A stretch of DNA of 64,000 nucleotides from NCBI RefSeq assembly GCF_002929535.1, contig NZ_PJJO01000053.1, positions 62,001 through 126,000 on the forward strand. Direction: 5' to 3'. Origin of the DNA: Cryobacterium sp. Y11. Lineage in GTDB: Bacteria > Actinomycetota > Actinomycetes > Actinomycetales > Microbacteriaceae. The notes under the pieces are model-generated. The model made no database searches, was not told the origin of the DNA, and saw only the letters and a list, made by a program, of their open reading frames with translations. This document shows, one piece after another, positions 51,243 to 60,760 of the stretch. Position 1 is the first letter of the stretch; the number at the start of each line of letters is the position of its first letter. A program made the position numbers and the translations under genes.

Positions 51243-52385
51243 TTAAACCTGTGCATCGCGCACATACTGAGCCGAGTCTGCCGCCAGCGCGACCCGCATC
51301 GAGACGGCACAACTGAACCGACGAATATTCAGGTCGGTGAGCAGCTCGATGCGATCGAGTCGCTGCACCACGGTATTGCGGTGCACGCCGAGCGCCGCCG
51401 CGGTGTGCGCGATCGACAATTCTTCGCGCAGAAACACGCGCGCTGTTTCGCGTAGAACCTCGCCGAGCGGGTCGAGCACCGACCCGGCTACATCGCCCAG
51501 TAATTCGTCTGGCAAGACGGCGATGGCCAGTTCGAGACCGAGGGAGTCGAGCGGAATTTCACAGCGCGACTCTCCGGCCGAGGTGCCGATGAGCCCGGGC
51601 CGGGCGAGCAGCGCGCTCAGGCGTTCAGCATCATCGGTGAGTTGAACCATTGACGCGCCAACCCGCCCGGTCAAAAACCGCACGGACATGGAGCCGGGCT
51701 GTTGCAACCGTTGCTGGAGCAGCGCGAGACCACGAGCGGTCGACGATCCGCTCAACACCCAGACAGCACCGTGAATGTCGGCGGCCACAACTCCGGACAC
51801 ATCGCGCAGTTGACGCAGAAACAACACCGAACGACTGGCTCCAAGATGCAGAATGCCGGTCAGATTCCACGGCGGCTGTAGTGGAGCATCAATACCCTGC
51901 AGTGCCGCGATCAGGCGCCCCTCGGTGAGTTTGCGCAGCGACAGGCTCGAGAGGATGTCCCGGGTCGCCGATTCTCGCCACGACGCGTTGTCCCGCAGTC
52001 GTTCCTGCATGATTAGCATCTGAACGGTGAGCACGAGCACCTGCGCCACTGGCAACACTTCGGCGGGGGTTCCGGTGACCCCGACCACCGCGACGACGCG
52101 TCCATCGAGGATCAGTGGAATATTCACTCCCGGCCGGGTGCCTGGTTGCTCGTCACCGGGAGCAATCTGCACCGTCTCGCCGCGTCCGGCGGCGTTTTGC
52201 GCCCCGTCATGCAGGGTGCCGATGCGCGATGCGTCCATCGAGCCGATGATCAGACCTGCGGCATCCATAATGTTGACGTTGTGCACGAGGCTCGGAGCGA
52301 CCTGCTCGACCAGGCGTTGCGCGAGCGCCCGGGTGATCTGCACAGTATCGGGCAGCACGGCGTCGCTCGGAACGATGTCAGTCAC
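51243..52385 (-). CDS. CdaR-family sugar diacid regulator
   Basis: 380 aa from a GTG at VTDIVPSDAVLPDTVQITRA; an in-frame TTG further upstream is less likely. The N-terminal sugar diacid recognition domain reads ALAQRLVEQVAPSLVHNVNI, MDAAGLIIGSMDASRIGTLH. The middle is a GGDEF-like PucR linker. The C-terminal PucR-type HTH is FLREELSIAHTAAALGVHRN followed by TVVQRLDRIELLTDLNI. It should control the glycerate kinase gene downstream in response to a sugar acid. Confidence 0.88.
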   Translation of the reverse strand: MTDIVPSDAVLPDTVQITRALAQRLVEQVAPSLVHNVNIMDAAGLIIGSMDASRIGTLHDGAQNAAGRGETVQIAPGDEQPGTRPGVNIPLILDGRVVAVVGVTGTPAEVLPVAQVLVLTVQMLIMQERLRDNASWRESATRDILSSLSLRKLTEGRLIAALQGIDAPLQPPWNLTGILHLGASRSVLFLRQLRDVSGVVAADIHGAVWVLSGSSTARGLALLQQRLQQPGSMSVRFLTGRVGASMVQLTDDAERLSALLARPGLIGTSAGESRCEIPLDSLGLELAIAVLPDELLGDVAGSVLDPLGEVLRETARVFLREELSIAHTAAALGVHRNTVVQRLDRIELLTDLNIRRFSCAVSMRVALAADSAQYVRDAQV

Positions 52386-52614
52386 TCGACCATCGTAGAT
52401 CGAGGCCGGCGGATGGCTCTCACGCAATCTCTTGTGGCGCGTGTCAGTGGGTTAACCTACACTTTTCATATAGAAGATGCATTCTAGAAGAACCTGCTTT
52501 GTTCAGCATTTGTTCGAACTTGATACAGCATTTTTTATTATTGGCTCATCAGCTTTTTTGTGACCAGCCGGTACGTATGCACCCGAATACCAGCACCCGA
52601 ACAGGGAGGCCACC

Positions 52615-52887
52615 TTGCCCCAGATTATTGATACACCGGTTGACGTAGAGCTGTCCGCTGATGGCGACCCGCGCGCGTTCATCTGGAATCGGTTCGAACA
52701 CACAGTTATCGGGCAACCGCAAGCGGTGTTCAAACGCACCAGGTGGTGGGAAAACGAAGGAACTCCCACCCGGATCGATACCGAACTGTGGCGACTCGAC
52801 GCCAGTCGCGGCGGCGAAGAACAGCACCGCTATGACCTGCGCCGCAACGACGACGGATCCTGGATTTTAGCATTGGACTGGGGATGA
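52615..52887 (+). CDS. DUF6504 family protein
   Basis: 90 aa from a TTG start with a strong GGGAGG seven bases upstream. The sequence contains DTPVDVELSADGDPRAFIWN, RRWF-like TRWWENEGTPTRIDTELWRL, and the end GSWILALDWG. This small family is associated in actinobacteria with the ImuB/DnaE2 mutasome genes, and here it overlaps dnaE2 by 4 bp. The molecular role is unknown. The upstream intergenic DNA (52386-52614) contains GTTCGAAC at about 52511 but no canonical actinobacterial LexA box that I can identify. Confidence 0.8.
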   Translation: MPQIIDTPVDVELSADGDPRAFIWNRFEHTVIGQPQAVFKRTRWWENEGTPTRIDTELWRLDASRGGEEQHRYDLRRNDDGSWILALDWG

Positions 52888-55800
52888 ACACCGGATTGAA
52901 TTTTGGGCATCTGCACGTCGCCAGTGCCTACTCGACCCACTATGGGGTGACACTTCCCGAAGCCCTAGCCGAGCAGGCGGCCGCGCAGGGTGCGAGTTTT
53001 CTAGCCGTCACCGACCGTGACGGACTCTACGGCGCCGTCAAGCACGTGCGGGCGTGCGTTGCCGCGGGCATCCGCCCTGGGCTCGGCGCCGAACTTGCCG
53101 TACACGACGACGAGTATCGCCCGCTCGGCCGGGTCGTCGTGCTCGCCCACGGCAGCACCGAGGGTCGCGGGTACGCCGCGCTCTGCCGGGCAGTCAGCGC
53201 CGCCCACGGCGGCGGCGGTCAACGCGGCGCGCTCACGTCCGGCAGCACCGGGCCGAGCATTTCGCGAGCCAGGCTCGCCGATCTATCCCAGCTCACCTCC
53301 CTCACCGTGCTACTCGGTCCCGACTCCGACGTGGGCCTCGCCATCGGACGGCGCGACAATACGGATGCCGCGGTGCGGCTCGCCCACTGGCAGCGCGCCC
53401 TGCCCACCCAGTCCGTCGTGCTCGAAGTCGTCTGTCACCTCGCCGAAAGCGGCACGGTCGGTAGCGTGACCCCGGCCACCCGCATGCTCGCCCTCGCCGA
53501 AAACGCTGGGCTGCCCGCAGTGCTCAGCAATGCTGTGCGGTACGGCACCCCAGAAGAAGCGGTCACCGCCGACCTCGCCGATACCGCACGCTTTCTGCGG
53601 CCGCTCGCCGAACTCGAAACCCCCCAAACCAACGGCCAGGCCTGGCTCAAACCGGCCGGAGCAATGCATCAGGTGGCCCGCATGGTCGTCGACGCCGGCC
53701 TGCACGATGACGGCGCCCTCGAACGGCTGCTGCGTGACACCGAACAACTCGCCGATCGCTGCAGCCTTGACCCGGTGAGTGATATCGGCCTCGGGCGTGC
53801 GCGCATGCCGGAGGCGCGCATCATTGGAGTCACCGGCGACCCGGTCACCGAACTGTGGCGGCGCGCCCGAAGCGGCATCGCCGACCTGTACTCGGCGAGC
53901 GGCTCGCGCGCGGTCGAGGCCGCCCACGCCCAACTCGCCCACGAGATGAAAACGGTCGAGCACCTCGGCTTTGCCAGCTACTTTCTCACCGTGTCCCGGG
54001 TGGCCGACATTATTCGTGGCATGGGCATCCGCATTCAGGCGCGCGGCTCCGGGGTCGGCTCGGTGCTCAACTATGCGCTGCGCACCTCCTCGGTCGAACC
54101 GATCGAAAACGGGCTGCTCTGGGAGCGGTTTCTCTCCCCCGAACGCCAGACGCTGCCCGACATCGACATCGACGTCGAGTCGGCCCGGCGACACGACATC
54201 TACCGCGAGGTCTTTCGCGCCTTCGGCAGCGATCGGGTCTCGCTCATGTCGATGACCAATGCCTACCGCGGCCGCGGCGCCGTGCGTGACGCCGGCCTCG
54301 CCCTCGGTCTGCCCGACGCGCAGATCAACGTGATCGCCAAGCAGATGTGGCGGTTCAACGCCCGCGACTTTCGCCGTGCCCTGGAAGAGAAGCCCGAACT
54401 CGAGGCACTCGCCACCGAGGTGCGCGAATCGCAACAACTCGACCTGTTGGTCGACCTCACCGCCAAACTTGACCGACTCCCCCGGCATATTTCGGTGCAC
54501 CCCTGCGGCGTGATCCTCTCCGACGCCAGCCTGCTCGACCGAACCCCGGTGCAGGCGAGCGGTATGGGCCTGCCCATGTCGCAGTACGACAAACACGACA
54601 TGGACCCGATGGGCTTGATTAAACTCGACATTCTCGGCGTGCGCATGCAGTCGGCGATGGCGCACGCCGTCGAAGAGCACCACCGGCTCACCGGCGAGAG
54701 CATCGACCTCGACCGGGTGCCGCTCGACGATGAGAAAACCTTTGAGCTCATTCGCTCTACCCGCACCCTCGGTATCTTTCAGATCGAGTCCCCCGGCCAG
54801 ATGGAGCTGGTCGGCAAGCTGCAACCCGAGGTATTCAACGACCTCACCGTCGAGATCTCGCTGTTTCGCCCGGGCCCGATGAAGAACAACATGCCGCTCA
54901 AATATCTGCAGGCCCGGCACGGCGAGGTCGCCCCCGACTACATCCATCCCCGGTTCGAACCGATTCTGCGCGAGACCAACGGCGTCGTCATCTTTCACGA
55001 ACAGGTCATGCGCCTCTTCGACGAACTCACCGGTTGTGGGCTCGGTAAAGCGGATGTCTTTCGCCGGCACCTGGGTAAGCCAGAGCAGCTGCCACAAATT
55101 GAGAAGTACCTGCGCGAAAAAGCGCTGGCCCGCGGCTTCAGTGTGAAGGTCATCGACCAGGTTTGGACGGTGTTGGCAGGGTTTGGCAGCTTCGGTTTCG
55201 CCAAGGCCCACGGCGCAGCGTTCGCCCTGCCCACCTACCAGTCGGCCTGGCTGAAAACCCACCATCCGGCCGCCTTTCTGGCCGGGCTGCTCACCCATGA
55301 CCCCGGCATGTGGCCGAAAGACCTTATCGTCGCCGAGGCCCGGGTGCTCGGGGTGCCGGTGCTTCCGCTCGACGTGCAGTCGAGTGCGCTGGACTATCGA
55401 GTAGAAGATCTCGCCGACGGGAGCCAGGGCATCCGTTTGGCGCTGCCCGAACTGGTCGGCAGCACGGAGACGGAGCGGGAGCGCATTGCCCGGCATCAGC
55501 CGTTTGGGTCACTGCAGGACTTTCGCGATCGGGTGCACCCCCGGCGGCGCACCTTCGAAGCGCTCGCCCGGGTCGGCGCCCTCGACACGTTTATCGACTA
55601 CGACCGCAGCCGACGGCACGAGCTGCTCGCGCATATTCAGTCGCTGCGAGGCACCGCCGTGATTATTCGCGCCGACCAGCTGGCGTTTGAGGTGGAGCTG
55701 CCGGTGCCGCGGTATTCCGGACTGCGCGAATCGGGTGGGCGAACCGGCGCCATCACGTCGCTCGAACTGCGCGGCCGCACCCAGACCGATCTGGAGCTAC

Positions 55801-56324
55801 TCGATCTGAATCTGGCCGTCTCGACTCACCAGATGAAGCGCTTTCACGCACTGTTCAAGGAGCTCGGGGTCACCCCGGCGAGCGAACTGGGCAACCTGCC
55901 CGGCGGCACAGAGGTGCTGCTTGCCGGAGTGCGGCGGGCCACGAATACGCCGCCGATGCGCGGCGGCCGCCGGGTCGTGTTCATCAGCCTCGACGACGGC
56001 ACCGGCCCGGTAGCCAACGTCGTGTTCTTTCACGATGCGCAAGAACGGGTCGGCGGTCAGGTTTTTCAGACCAACTACATGCTCGTGCGCGGTCGCACCA
56101 GGCGCTCGGGCGCCAGGGGTGTCTCGGTGACCGGGGAGAATATTTGGGACCTGTTCGACGTGGCTCGGCAGGTGAAGGAGCGGCACGCCCGCGAACGGGC
56201 GGCGGCCGAGGAGGCGGCCAGCGCTGCCGCCTATGCCGCCGAACTCGCGGCGCAGGAACGGGCGCTTAAGTCGGCGAGCCCGGGCGGTATTCTTCACAAT
56301 CTGCGGGCGGCCCAGAGTGCGTGA
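52884..56324 (+). CDS. dnaE2: Error-prone DNA polymerase DnaE2 (ImuC)
   Basis: 1146 aa. The N-terminal PHP domain begins FGHLHVASAYSTHYGVTLPE. The polymerase core has the catalytic aspartates in RQTLPDIDIDVESARRHDIY, and RAFGSDRVSLMSMTNAYRGR, LGIFQIESPGQMELVGKLQP, SLFRPGPMKNNMPLKYLQAR and VIFHEQVMRLFDELTGCGLG follow. The C-terminal OB domain reads EVLLAGVRRATNTPPMRGGR, RVVFISLDDGTGPVANVVFF. DnaE2 acts with ImuB in damage-induced mutagenesis. The C-terminal 40 residues are an Ala/Glu/Arg helix. imuA and imuB are not in the window; only DUF6504 precedes it. Confidence 0.95.
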   Translation: MNTGLNFGHLHVASAYSTHYGVTLPEALAEQAAAQGASFLAVTDRDGLYGAVKHVRACVAAGIRPGLGAELAVHDDEYRPLGRVVVLAHGSTEGRGYAALCRAVSAAHGGGGQRGALTSGSTGPSISRARLADLSQLTSLTVLLGPDSDVGLAIGRRDNTDAAVRLAHWQRALPTQSVVLEVVCHLAESGTVGSVTPATRMLALAENAGLPAVLSNAVRYGTPEEAVTADLADTARFLRPLAELETPQTNGQAWLKPAGAMHQVARMVVDAGLHDDGALERLLRDTEQLADRCSLDPVSDIGLGRARMPEARIIGVTGDPVTELWRRARSGIADLYSASGSRAVEAAHAQLAHEMKTVEHLGFASYFLTVSRVADIIRGMGIRIQARGSGVGSVLNYALRTSSVEPIENGLLWERFLSPERQTLPDIDIDVESARRHDIYREVFRAFGSDRVSLMSMTNAYRGRGAVRDAGLALGLPDAQINVIAKQMWRFNARDFRRALEEKPELEALATEVRESQQLDLLVDLTAKLDRLPRHISVHPCGVILSDASLLDRTPVQASGMGLPMSQYDKHDMDPMGLIKLDILGVRMQSAMAHAVEEHHRLTGESIDLDRVPLDDEKTFELIRSTRTLGIFQIESPGQMELVGKLQPEVFNDLTVEISLFRPGPMKNNMPLKYLQARHGEVAPDYIHPRFEPILRETNGVVIFHEQVMRLFDELTGCGLGKADVFRRHLGKPEQLPQIEKYLREKALARGFSVKVIDQVWTVLAGFGSFGFAKAHGAAFALPTYQSAWLKTHHPAAFLAGLLTHDPGMWPKDLIVAEARVLGVPVLPLDVQSSALDYRVEDLADGSQGIRLALPELVGSTETERERIARHQPFGSLQDFRDRVHPRRRTFEALARVGALDTFIDYDRSRRHELLAHIQSLRGTAVIIRADQLAFEVELPVPRYSGLRESGGRTGAITSLELRGRTQTDLELLDLNLAVSTHQMKRFHALFKELGVTPASELGNLPGGTEVLLAGVRRATNTPPMRGGRRVVFISLDDGTGPVANVVFFHDAQERVGGQVFQTNYMLVRGRTRRSGARGVSVTGENIWDLFDVARQVKERHARERAAAEEAASAAAYAAELAAQERALKSASPGGILHNLRAAQSA

Positions 56325-56359
56325 CCCTGCGGTAACGGCACGACCGGTGTGTTGGGTTG

Positions 56360-58648
56360 CTATTGGCCGGCCGCAGGCGGAGCTGTCTCGGGTGGAGCCG
56401 GCTCGGCTGGCGGCACGACCGGAGCAACCACCGGTGGGGCCACTACGAGCGGTGCCACGACCACGGGCGGTGGAATGTATTTCGGTGCGAGTTCGTCGAA
56501 GGCGTCACCGCCGTACTTCGCGTTGACGGCCGACATCACGACCGGCCACATGCGGTGCCGCGCTGTCGCGATCTGGTCCTTGCCAAAATACTGACGCCGC
56601 TGACTGAGTGCTCCGGTCAGGCTCACCACCGCGACCACCGTGGCCACCTTCGTGCTGGCACCGCTCATCCAGGTGTCTTTGGCGCCATCCGTTGTTCCGG
56701 TTTTTCCGATCATCGGCACTTGCGGCTTCGTGTTCGTGTTCGATTGCTGCCCGGTGCCGCGGGTCATGACCAGATGCAAGGCATAGGCCATACCGGCGGC
56801 GACAGTGGTGTCAACCGACTCCGTGCAGACCGACCTGGGCACCGGCAGCTCCACGCCGTCGGGACCAACGATGCGGTCGATAGCAATCGGCGAGCACGTC
56901 ACGCCTTTGTTAGCGATGCCGGCGAAGGCCACGGCCATCGTGAGCGGTGCGATCTCGTTGGTGCCGATAACGGATGCCGCCGTCTGCGACAGTGGGTTGC
57001 CGGTGGCTCGGTGCATACCGAATGCCTCTGCCGTCTGGCGAATACCGCACAGGTCGACCTTCTTGGCCATGCCAATATAGCCGGTGTTGATCGAGCCGAT
57101 GGTAGCCTGCAACGCGCTGTAGTTGGCGCCGGACTCGTTGGCGTCGTTGCGCGGGTTCCACGGTGGTATCTCCTTGTCGTAATTCTGCGGCCCCAGGCAG
57201 CTGTCTTGAAAGGTTCCCCACTTGGCTTTGCGCCGGGAATCGACACGTTCATTGAGTGAATGGCCCTCCTTGAGCCACTCAGCCAGGGTGAATACCTTGT
57301 AGGTCGAGCCGGGTTGGAATCCGCTCGACCCACCCTCGGCAAAGTCGGTCGCATAGTTAATTCCGGTGTAATTGGCTCCAGTCGCCTGCACAGCCGGATC
57401 CTGGCTGTAGTCCTTGTTCTGGGTCATCGCCAACACCCGACCGGTGCCCACCTGCACGCTCGTGATCACCGCACCCACATCGCCGCCGGCGTAGACCTTG
57501 GGAACCTGCTGGTTCATCGTGGTTACGGCCGCGTTCTGCACGTCGAGGTCGAGGGTCGTGAACACGTCATAGCCGCCGCGACGAAAGTTGAGCATGCGGG
57601 TGGCGGCATCCGCTCCGAAGGTGGGATCGGTCTGCAGAATCTTGGTCACGTAGTCGCAGAAGAAGGCGTTGCCCAGTGCGGTCTGGCAGCCGGTGCTCGG
57701 CTCGGTGATGATCGGCTCGACCGGTGCTGCCACCGCGGCGTCATAGTCGGCCTGATTAATCTTCTTGTAGCGCAGCATCTCACGCAAAATGTAGTCGCGC
57801 CGTAGTTTGTTGGCCGCATAGCCGTTAGCGGCGCCGTTGCTCTCGCTCGCTGGGTAGTCCAGCTGAAATTTGACCGGGTTGTTGACAATGGCCACGAGGC
57901 TGGCGGCCTGTGTCACGGTGAGGTTAGCTGCGGTGGTGTTGAAGTAGTAGTTCGCGGCGGCTTCGATGCCGTAGACGGTGCCGCCGAACCCGGTGATATT
58001 GAAGTATTGGCGCAAAATATCCTGCTTGCTGTACTTTTTCTCCACTCCGATCGCGAGCCGCATTTCCTTGAGCTTACGTTCGGGAGTTGTCTTTGTTGCA
58101 GCGTTGTAACAGGCGTCGTGGGCACGCGTATCGGTGATGATCTCGCACTTTTGCACCAGTACGTTCTTAACATATTGCTGGGTAATGGATGATCCGCCCT
58201 GGGTATCACCGCCGGCCACCGTCGTTGCCGTGGCACGTAGGGTGCCCTGTACGTCGACTCCGCCATGCTGATAGAACCGGGGATCTTCTCCCGACACCGC
58301 GGCATCCTTGACGAATTGGCTGATCGCATCCCAGCCCACCTCGATTCGATTCTGGTCATAAAACGAGGCGAGAAGTTCGAAGGTTCCGTCAGTGCGTGTT
58401 GCGAAGATGTCGCTCTTTTGCGACAGCGGCTCAATGTCGACGTAGTCCGGCAGGTTCTCGAATACCGAGATGGTGTTCGTGGCCGCGATGCCGGAGAGTG
58501 CAATGACCGGAGTCACCGACACGGTCACGAGCACCCCGGCCGCGACGCTCATGGCCACAAAACCGAGCAGTCCGCCCAGCGCTCCGCGAAACGTGCGTCG
58601 CCGTGACTCGGCCGCGCCGCGTGGAACCTGTGTTGTTTGCACCACCAC
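56360..58648 (-). CDS. Class A penicillin-binding protein (transglycosylase/transpeptidase)
   Basis: 762 aa from a GTG (VVVQTTQVPRGAAESRRRTF) with GGGAG upstream; an ATG 45 bp earlier is possible. After one membrane helix (LLGFVAMSVAAGVLVTVSVT), the GT51 domain has AVSGEDPRFYQHGGVDVQGT and TQGGSSITQQYVKNVLVQKC. The transpeptidase domain has FQPGSTYKVFTLAEWL with the catalytic Ser-x-x-Lys, and GKTGTTDGAKDTWMSG. The C-terminus is a Pro-rich tail (PPPVVVAPLVVAPPVVAPVV). The enzyme polymerises and cross-links peptidoglycan. It is convergent with dnaE2. Confidence 0.93.
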   Translation of the reverse strand: MVVQTTQVPRGAAESRRRTFRGALGGLLGFVAMSVAAGVLVTVSVTPVIALSGIAATNTISVFENLPDYVDIEPLSQKSDIFATRTDGTFELLASFYDQNRIEVGWDAISQFVKDAAVSGEDPRFYQHGGVDVQGTLRATATTVAGGDTQGGSSITQQYVKNVLVQKCEIITDTRAHDACYNAATKTTPERKLKEMRLAIGVEKKYSKQDILRQYFNITGFGGTVYGIEAAANYYFNTTAANLTVTQAASLVAIVNNPVKFQLDYPASESNGAANGYAANKLRRDYILREMLRYKKINQADYDAAVAAPVEPIITEPSTGCQTALGNAFFCDYVTKILQTDPTFGADAATRMLNFRRGGYDVFTTLDLDVQNAAVTTMNQQVPKVYAGGDVGAVITSVQVGTGRVLAMTQNKDYSQDPAVQATGANYTGINYATDFAEGGSSGFQPGSTYKVFTLAEWLKEGHSLNERVDSRRKAKWGTFQDSCLGPQNYDKEIPPWNPRNDANESGANYSALQATIGSINTGYIGMAKKVDLCGIRQTAEAFGMHRATGNPLSQTAASVIGTNEIAPLTMAVAFAGIANKGVTCSPIAIDRIVGPDGVELPVPRSVCTESVDTTVAAGMAYALHLVMTRGTGQQSNTNTKPQVPMIGKTGTTDGAKDTWMSGASTKVATVVAVVSLTGALSQRRQYFGKDQIATARHRMWPVVMSAVNAKYGGDAFDELAPKYIPPPVVVAPLVVAPPVVAPVVPPAEPAPPETAPPAAGQ

Positions 58649-58798
58649 GGTAACTCCCAGCTGAGTGCACATCGGTGTGCAATGAAAGCTCATGTTAGTC
58701 AGGTGCACGCCATTGTGTCGCAGCTGGTCGTTACGAAAACGTATCGGCTTGATACCGCTTTGCGCGTATTCTCCCTGCAAGGGCGTTGGAGGGGGTGC

Positions 58799-59671
58799 AT
58801 GCGAACGTTTGGCATTGAAGAGGAATTCATCTTTCTCAAGCCGACCACGCTGCGGCCGGCCAACGTGGGTGAGGCGCTACACACCGAGCTACTCGGCCAT
58901 TCGGCGGTGTCTCGATTTGTCAGTCATGAGTTTCTTGCGGCGCAGATCGAACGATCGACGCCGGTCTTTGATCGCTTCGAACAGGCATCCGCTGACCTAC
59001 TCGCGTTTCGGTTTCGCCTGGCCCGCGCCGCCGAGGCCCGCGCCGTTCTCGCATCTGGCGTCGGAGCGCCTTTGCAGACCGAAGGCTGGCCGGAGGTGAC
59101 CAATGCGGAGCGGTATCACACGGTCGAGACCGAGTTTTGGGGGTTGGTGCCCGATCACCTCATCAATGGACTGCACGTGCACGTCGGCATTCCCAACCGC
59201 GACACCGAGATTCACGCTCTCAATCGGGTGCGCGTCTGGCTACCGACGTTGCTTGCGTTGGCCGTCAATTCGCCGTTCTGGCTCGGGGCCGACACCGGCT
59301 TCTCGAGCTGGCGCAGCGTGCACATGCGCCGCTGGTCGACGATCGGCTGCCCACCGATATTCACGGATGCCGCCGATTACGACCGCAGAATTCGCCGGCT
59401 CGTCGGGGTGGGCGGCACCTACGATCTGCGCACCATTTCGTGGAATGCGCGCCTGGCCGAAGACCACCCGACCGTGGAGATTCGCGTGTGTGACGCCCAG
59501 TTGGGCGCGCCGTCGACCCTGCTGCTGGCCGCCCTCACCAGTGCGGTCGTCACGACAGCACTGCGCGGCGGCAAGGATATCGGAGCTGAACGCCAGCGGG
59601 CAGCGATGCGAGCCGGAGGCCAGTCGGCCTTGGCCGCCCTGTTCGGGCACGCGCGCACCGCGCACGTGTGA
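58799..59671 (+). CDS. YbdK-type carboxylate-amine ligase, C-terminally short
   Basis: 290 aa. The GCS2 signature opens MRTFGIEEEFIFLKPTTLRP, with VSHEFLAAQIERSTPVFDRF, LINGLHVHVGIPNRDTEIHA, LPTLLALAVNSPFWLGADTG, FSSWRSVHMRRWSTIGCPPI, and HPTVEIRVCDAQLGAPST. The family makes gamma-glutamyl or related amide bonds with ATP. Full-length members have about 370 residues. This one ends QSALAALFGHARTAHV, so the last about 80 residues are missing, and repeat-rich non-coding DNA begins there. It may be a truncated, perhaps inactive copy. Confidence 0.82.
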   Translation: MRTFGIEEEFIFLKPTTLRPANVGEALHTELLGHSAVSRFVSHEFLAAQIERSTPVFDRFEQASADLLAFRFRLARAAEARAVLASGVGAPLQTEGWPEVTNAERYHTVETEFWGLVPDHLINGLHVHVGIPNRDTEIHALNRVRVWLPTLLALAVNSPFWLGADTGFSSWRSVHMRRWSTIGCPPIFTDAADYDRRIRRLVGVGGTYDLRTISWNARLAEDHPTVEIRVCDAQLGAPSTLLLAALTSAVVTTALRGGKDIGAERQRAAMRAGGQSALAALFGHARTAHV

Positions 59672-59868
59672 GGTAGACCCGACAGTCCTTGGTGCCAGAC
59701 ACCAACCTGTAGATGGGCGAACGCGCACCAGTCATGTTCACCCCGATCAGCTACCGCAGGGCATACGAAGACGGCGCCATCACGACCCACGGTGGCGCTA
59801 GCAGGGAACCCTGAGCTGCCGCGGACATTTCGGACGCACCGAATTCTCCACCACCGACACCGAGCCTG

Positions 59869-59999
59869 CGCGAGATGCCACTTCTGGCCCCATGAGAGTT
59901 TGCTAAGGGGCTAGAAGTGGCATCTCGCGAAAACCATGGGGCTAAAGATGGCATCTCGCGTCCCCGCACCACCTCATGGGGCCAGACCTGGCATCTCGC
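59869..59999. repeat. Four copies of a 26-bp repeat, one inverted
   Basis: The unit is catggggctagaagtggcatctcgcg, written here without one base. Copies are at 59869-59894 (inverted), 59906-59928, 59934-59959 and 59974-59999. The first two form a near-perfect 23-bp inverted repeat. Apart from these, 59672-60145 contains no supported gene. Confidence 0.8.
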
Positions 60000-60145
60000 G
60001 GCGATTGCGTGAGCACACCCAGCGTCCGCTCGGCAACACACCTCGACCCGCGCCATGTCGATGGAGTCCTAGCGGGATTCGCCCCACGACACCAGCCTGT
60101 GGATAACTTAAACGGGAATGTAGCAATCCGGTCTACTGTGACCCC

Positions 60146-60760
60146 ATGCGAAACCCGTCGCGTCACCGCTCTCTAAAAACCGCTGCGTTCGGCGTCGCCC
60201 TGCAGTTTCTGGCGCTCGGCACGCTGAGCGGATGCATGGCCACTCCCGCGCCGCCCGACACGTCGCCGCCGACCGCCGAAACTACCCCTGCGCCGACCAA
60301 GGCCGCACCAATCTTCGCGTCGAACGACGAAGCTCTCGCCGCCGCGACCGCTGCCTACGCTGCGTACTCGACTGAAGTGGACGATTTTTTCACGAACGGC
60401 GGACGAGATCCTGTCGCGGCCGTTGGCTCCCTGGTCAGTAAGCGATATGAACCAGAGGTACTCGCCGGGCTTGACGATTTTGCGAAATCTGGAAATGTTG
60501 GCCGAGGTGTCTCCACCTTTGACACCATTTCCCTCGTGAGCTATTCCGATGTCCTAGCTGGGCACGCCCAGGTGGACCTCTATCTTTGCTCGGATTTTTC
60601 AGGTATACGAGTTTTCGATGCGTCCGGGACAGACGTCACTCCAGCCGGACGACCCGAGCGAGTTCCACTTCAAGTCGGATTCGTCTCCAGTAAGGGCGAA
60701 CCAGCCAAACTCCTTATCGACAGGGAAGACTCATGGTCCGGTCAAAACTTCTGTCAGTGA
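60146..60760 (+). CDS. Predicted lipoprotein of unknown function
   Basis: 204 aa. The signal peptide has a lipobox LALGTLSGC with Cys at about residue 30, followed by a Pro/Thr linker (ATPAPPDTSPPTAETTPAPT). The folded part shows NDEALAAATAAYAAYSTEVD and TFDTISLVSYSDVLAGHAQV, the pattern of small secreted lipoproteins common in Microbacteriaceae. No catalytic motif is seen. Its 3' end overlaps the next gene by 28 bp in another frame, which suggests translational coupling and joint function at the cell surface. Confidence 0.8.
   Translation: MRNPSRHRSLKTAAFGVALQFLALGTLSGCMATPAPPDTSPPTAETTPAPTKAAPIFASNDEALAAATAAYAAYSTEVDDFFTNGGRDPVAAVGSLVSKRYEPEVLAGLDDFAKSGNVGRGVSTFDTISLVSYSDVLAGHAQVDLYLCSDFSGIRVFDASGTDVTPAGRPERVPLQVGFVSSKGEPAKLLIDREDSWSGQNFCQ

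Noticed and set aside
52440..52530. GAAC-N7-GTTC and GTTCGAAC upstream of DUF6504-dnaE2 considered as LexA boxes
   Set aside because: The spacing does not match the actinobacterial TCGAAC-N4-GTTCGA box, so it is left as a note only.
53310..55496. 728-codon open frame on the minus strand opposite dnaE2
   Set aside because: It is antisense to a clearly identified polymerase gene, is His/Gly/Val-rich with no family motif, and is the kind of shadow frame that GC-rich genes create.
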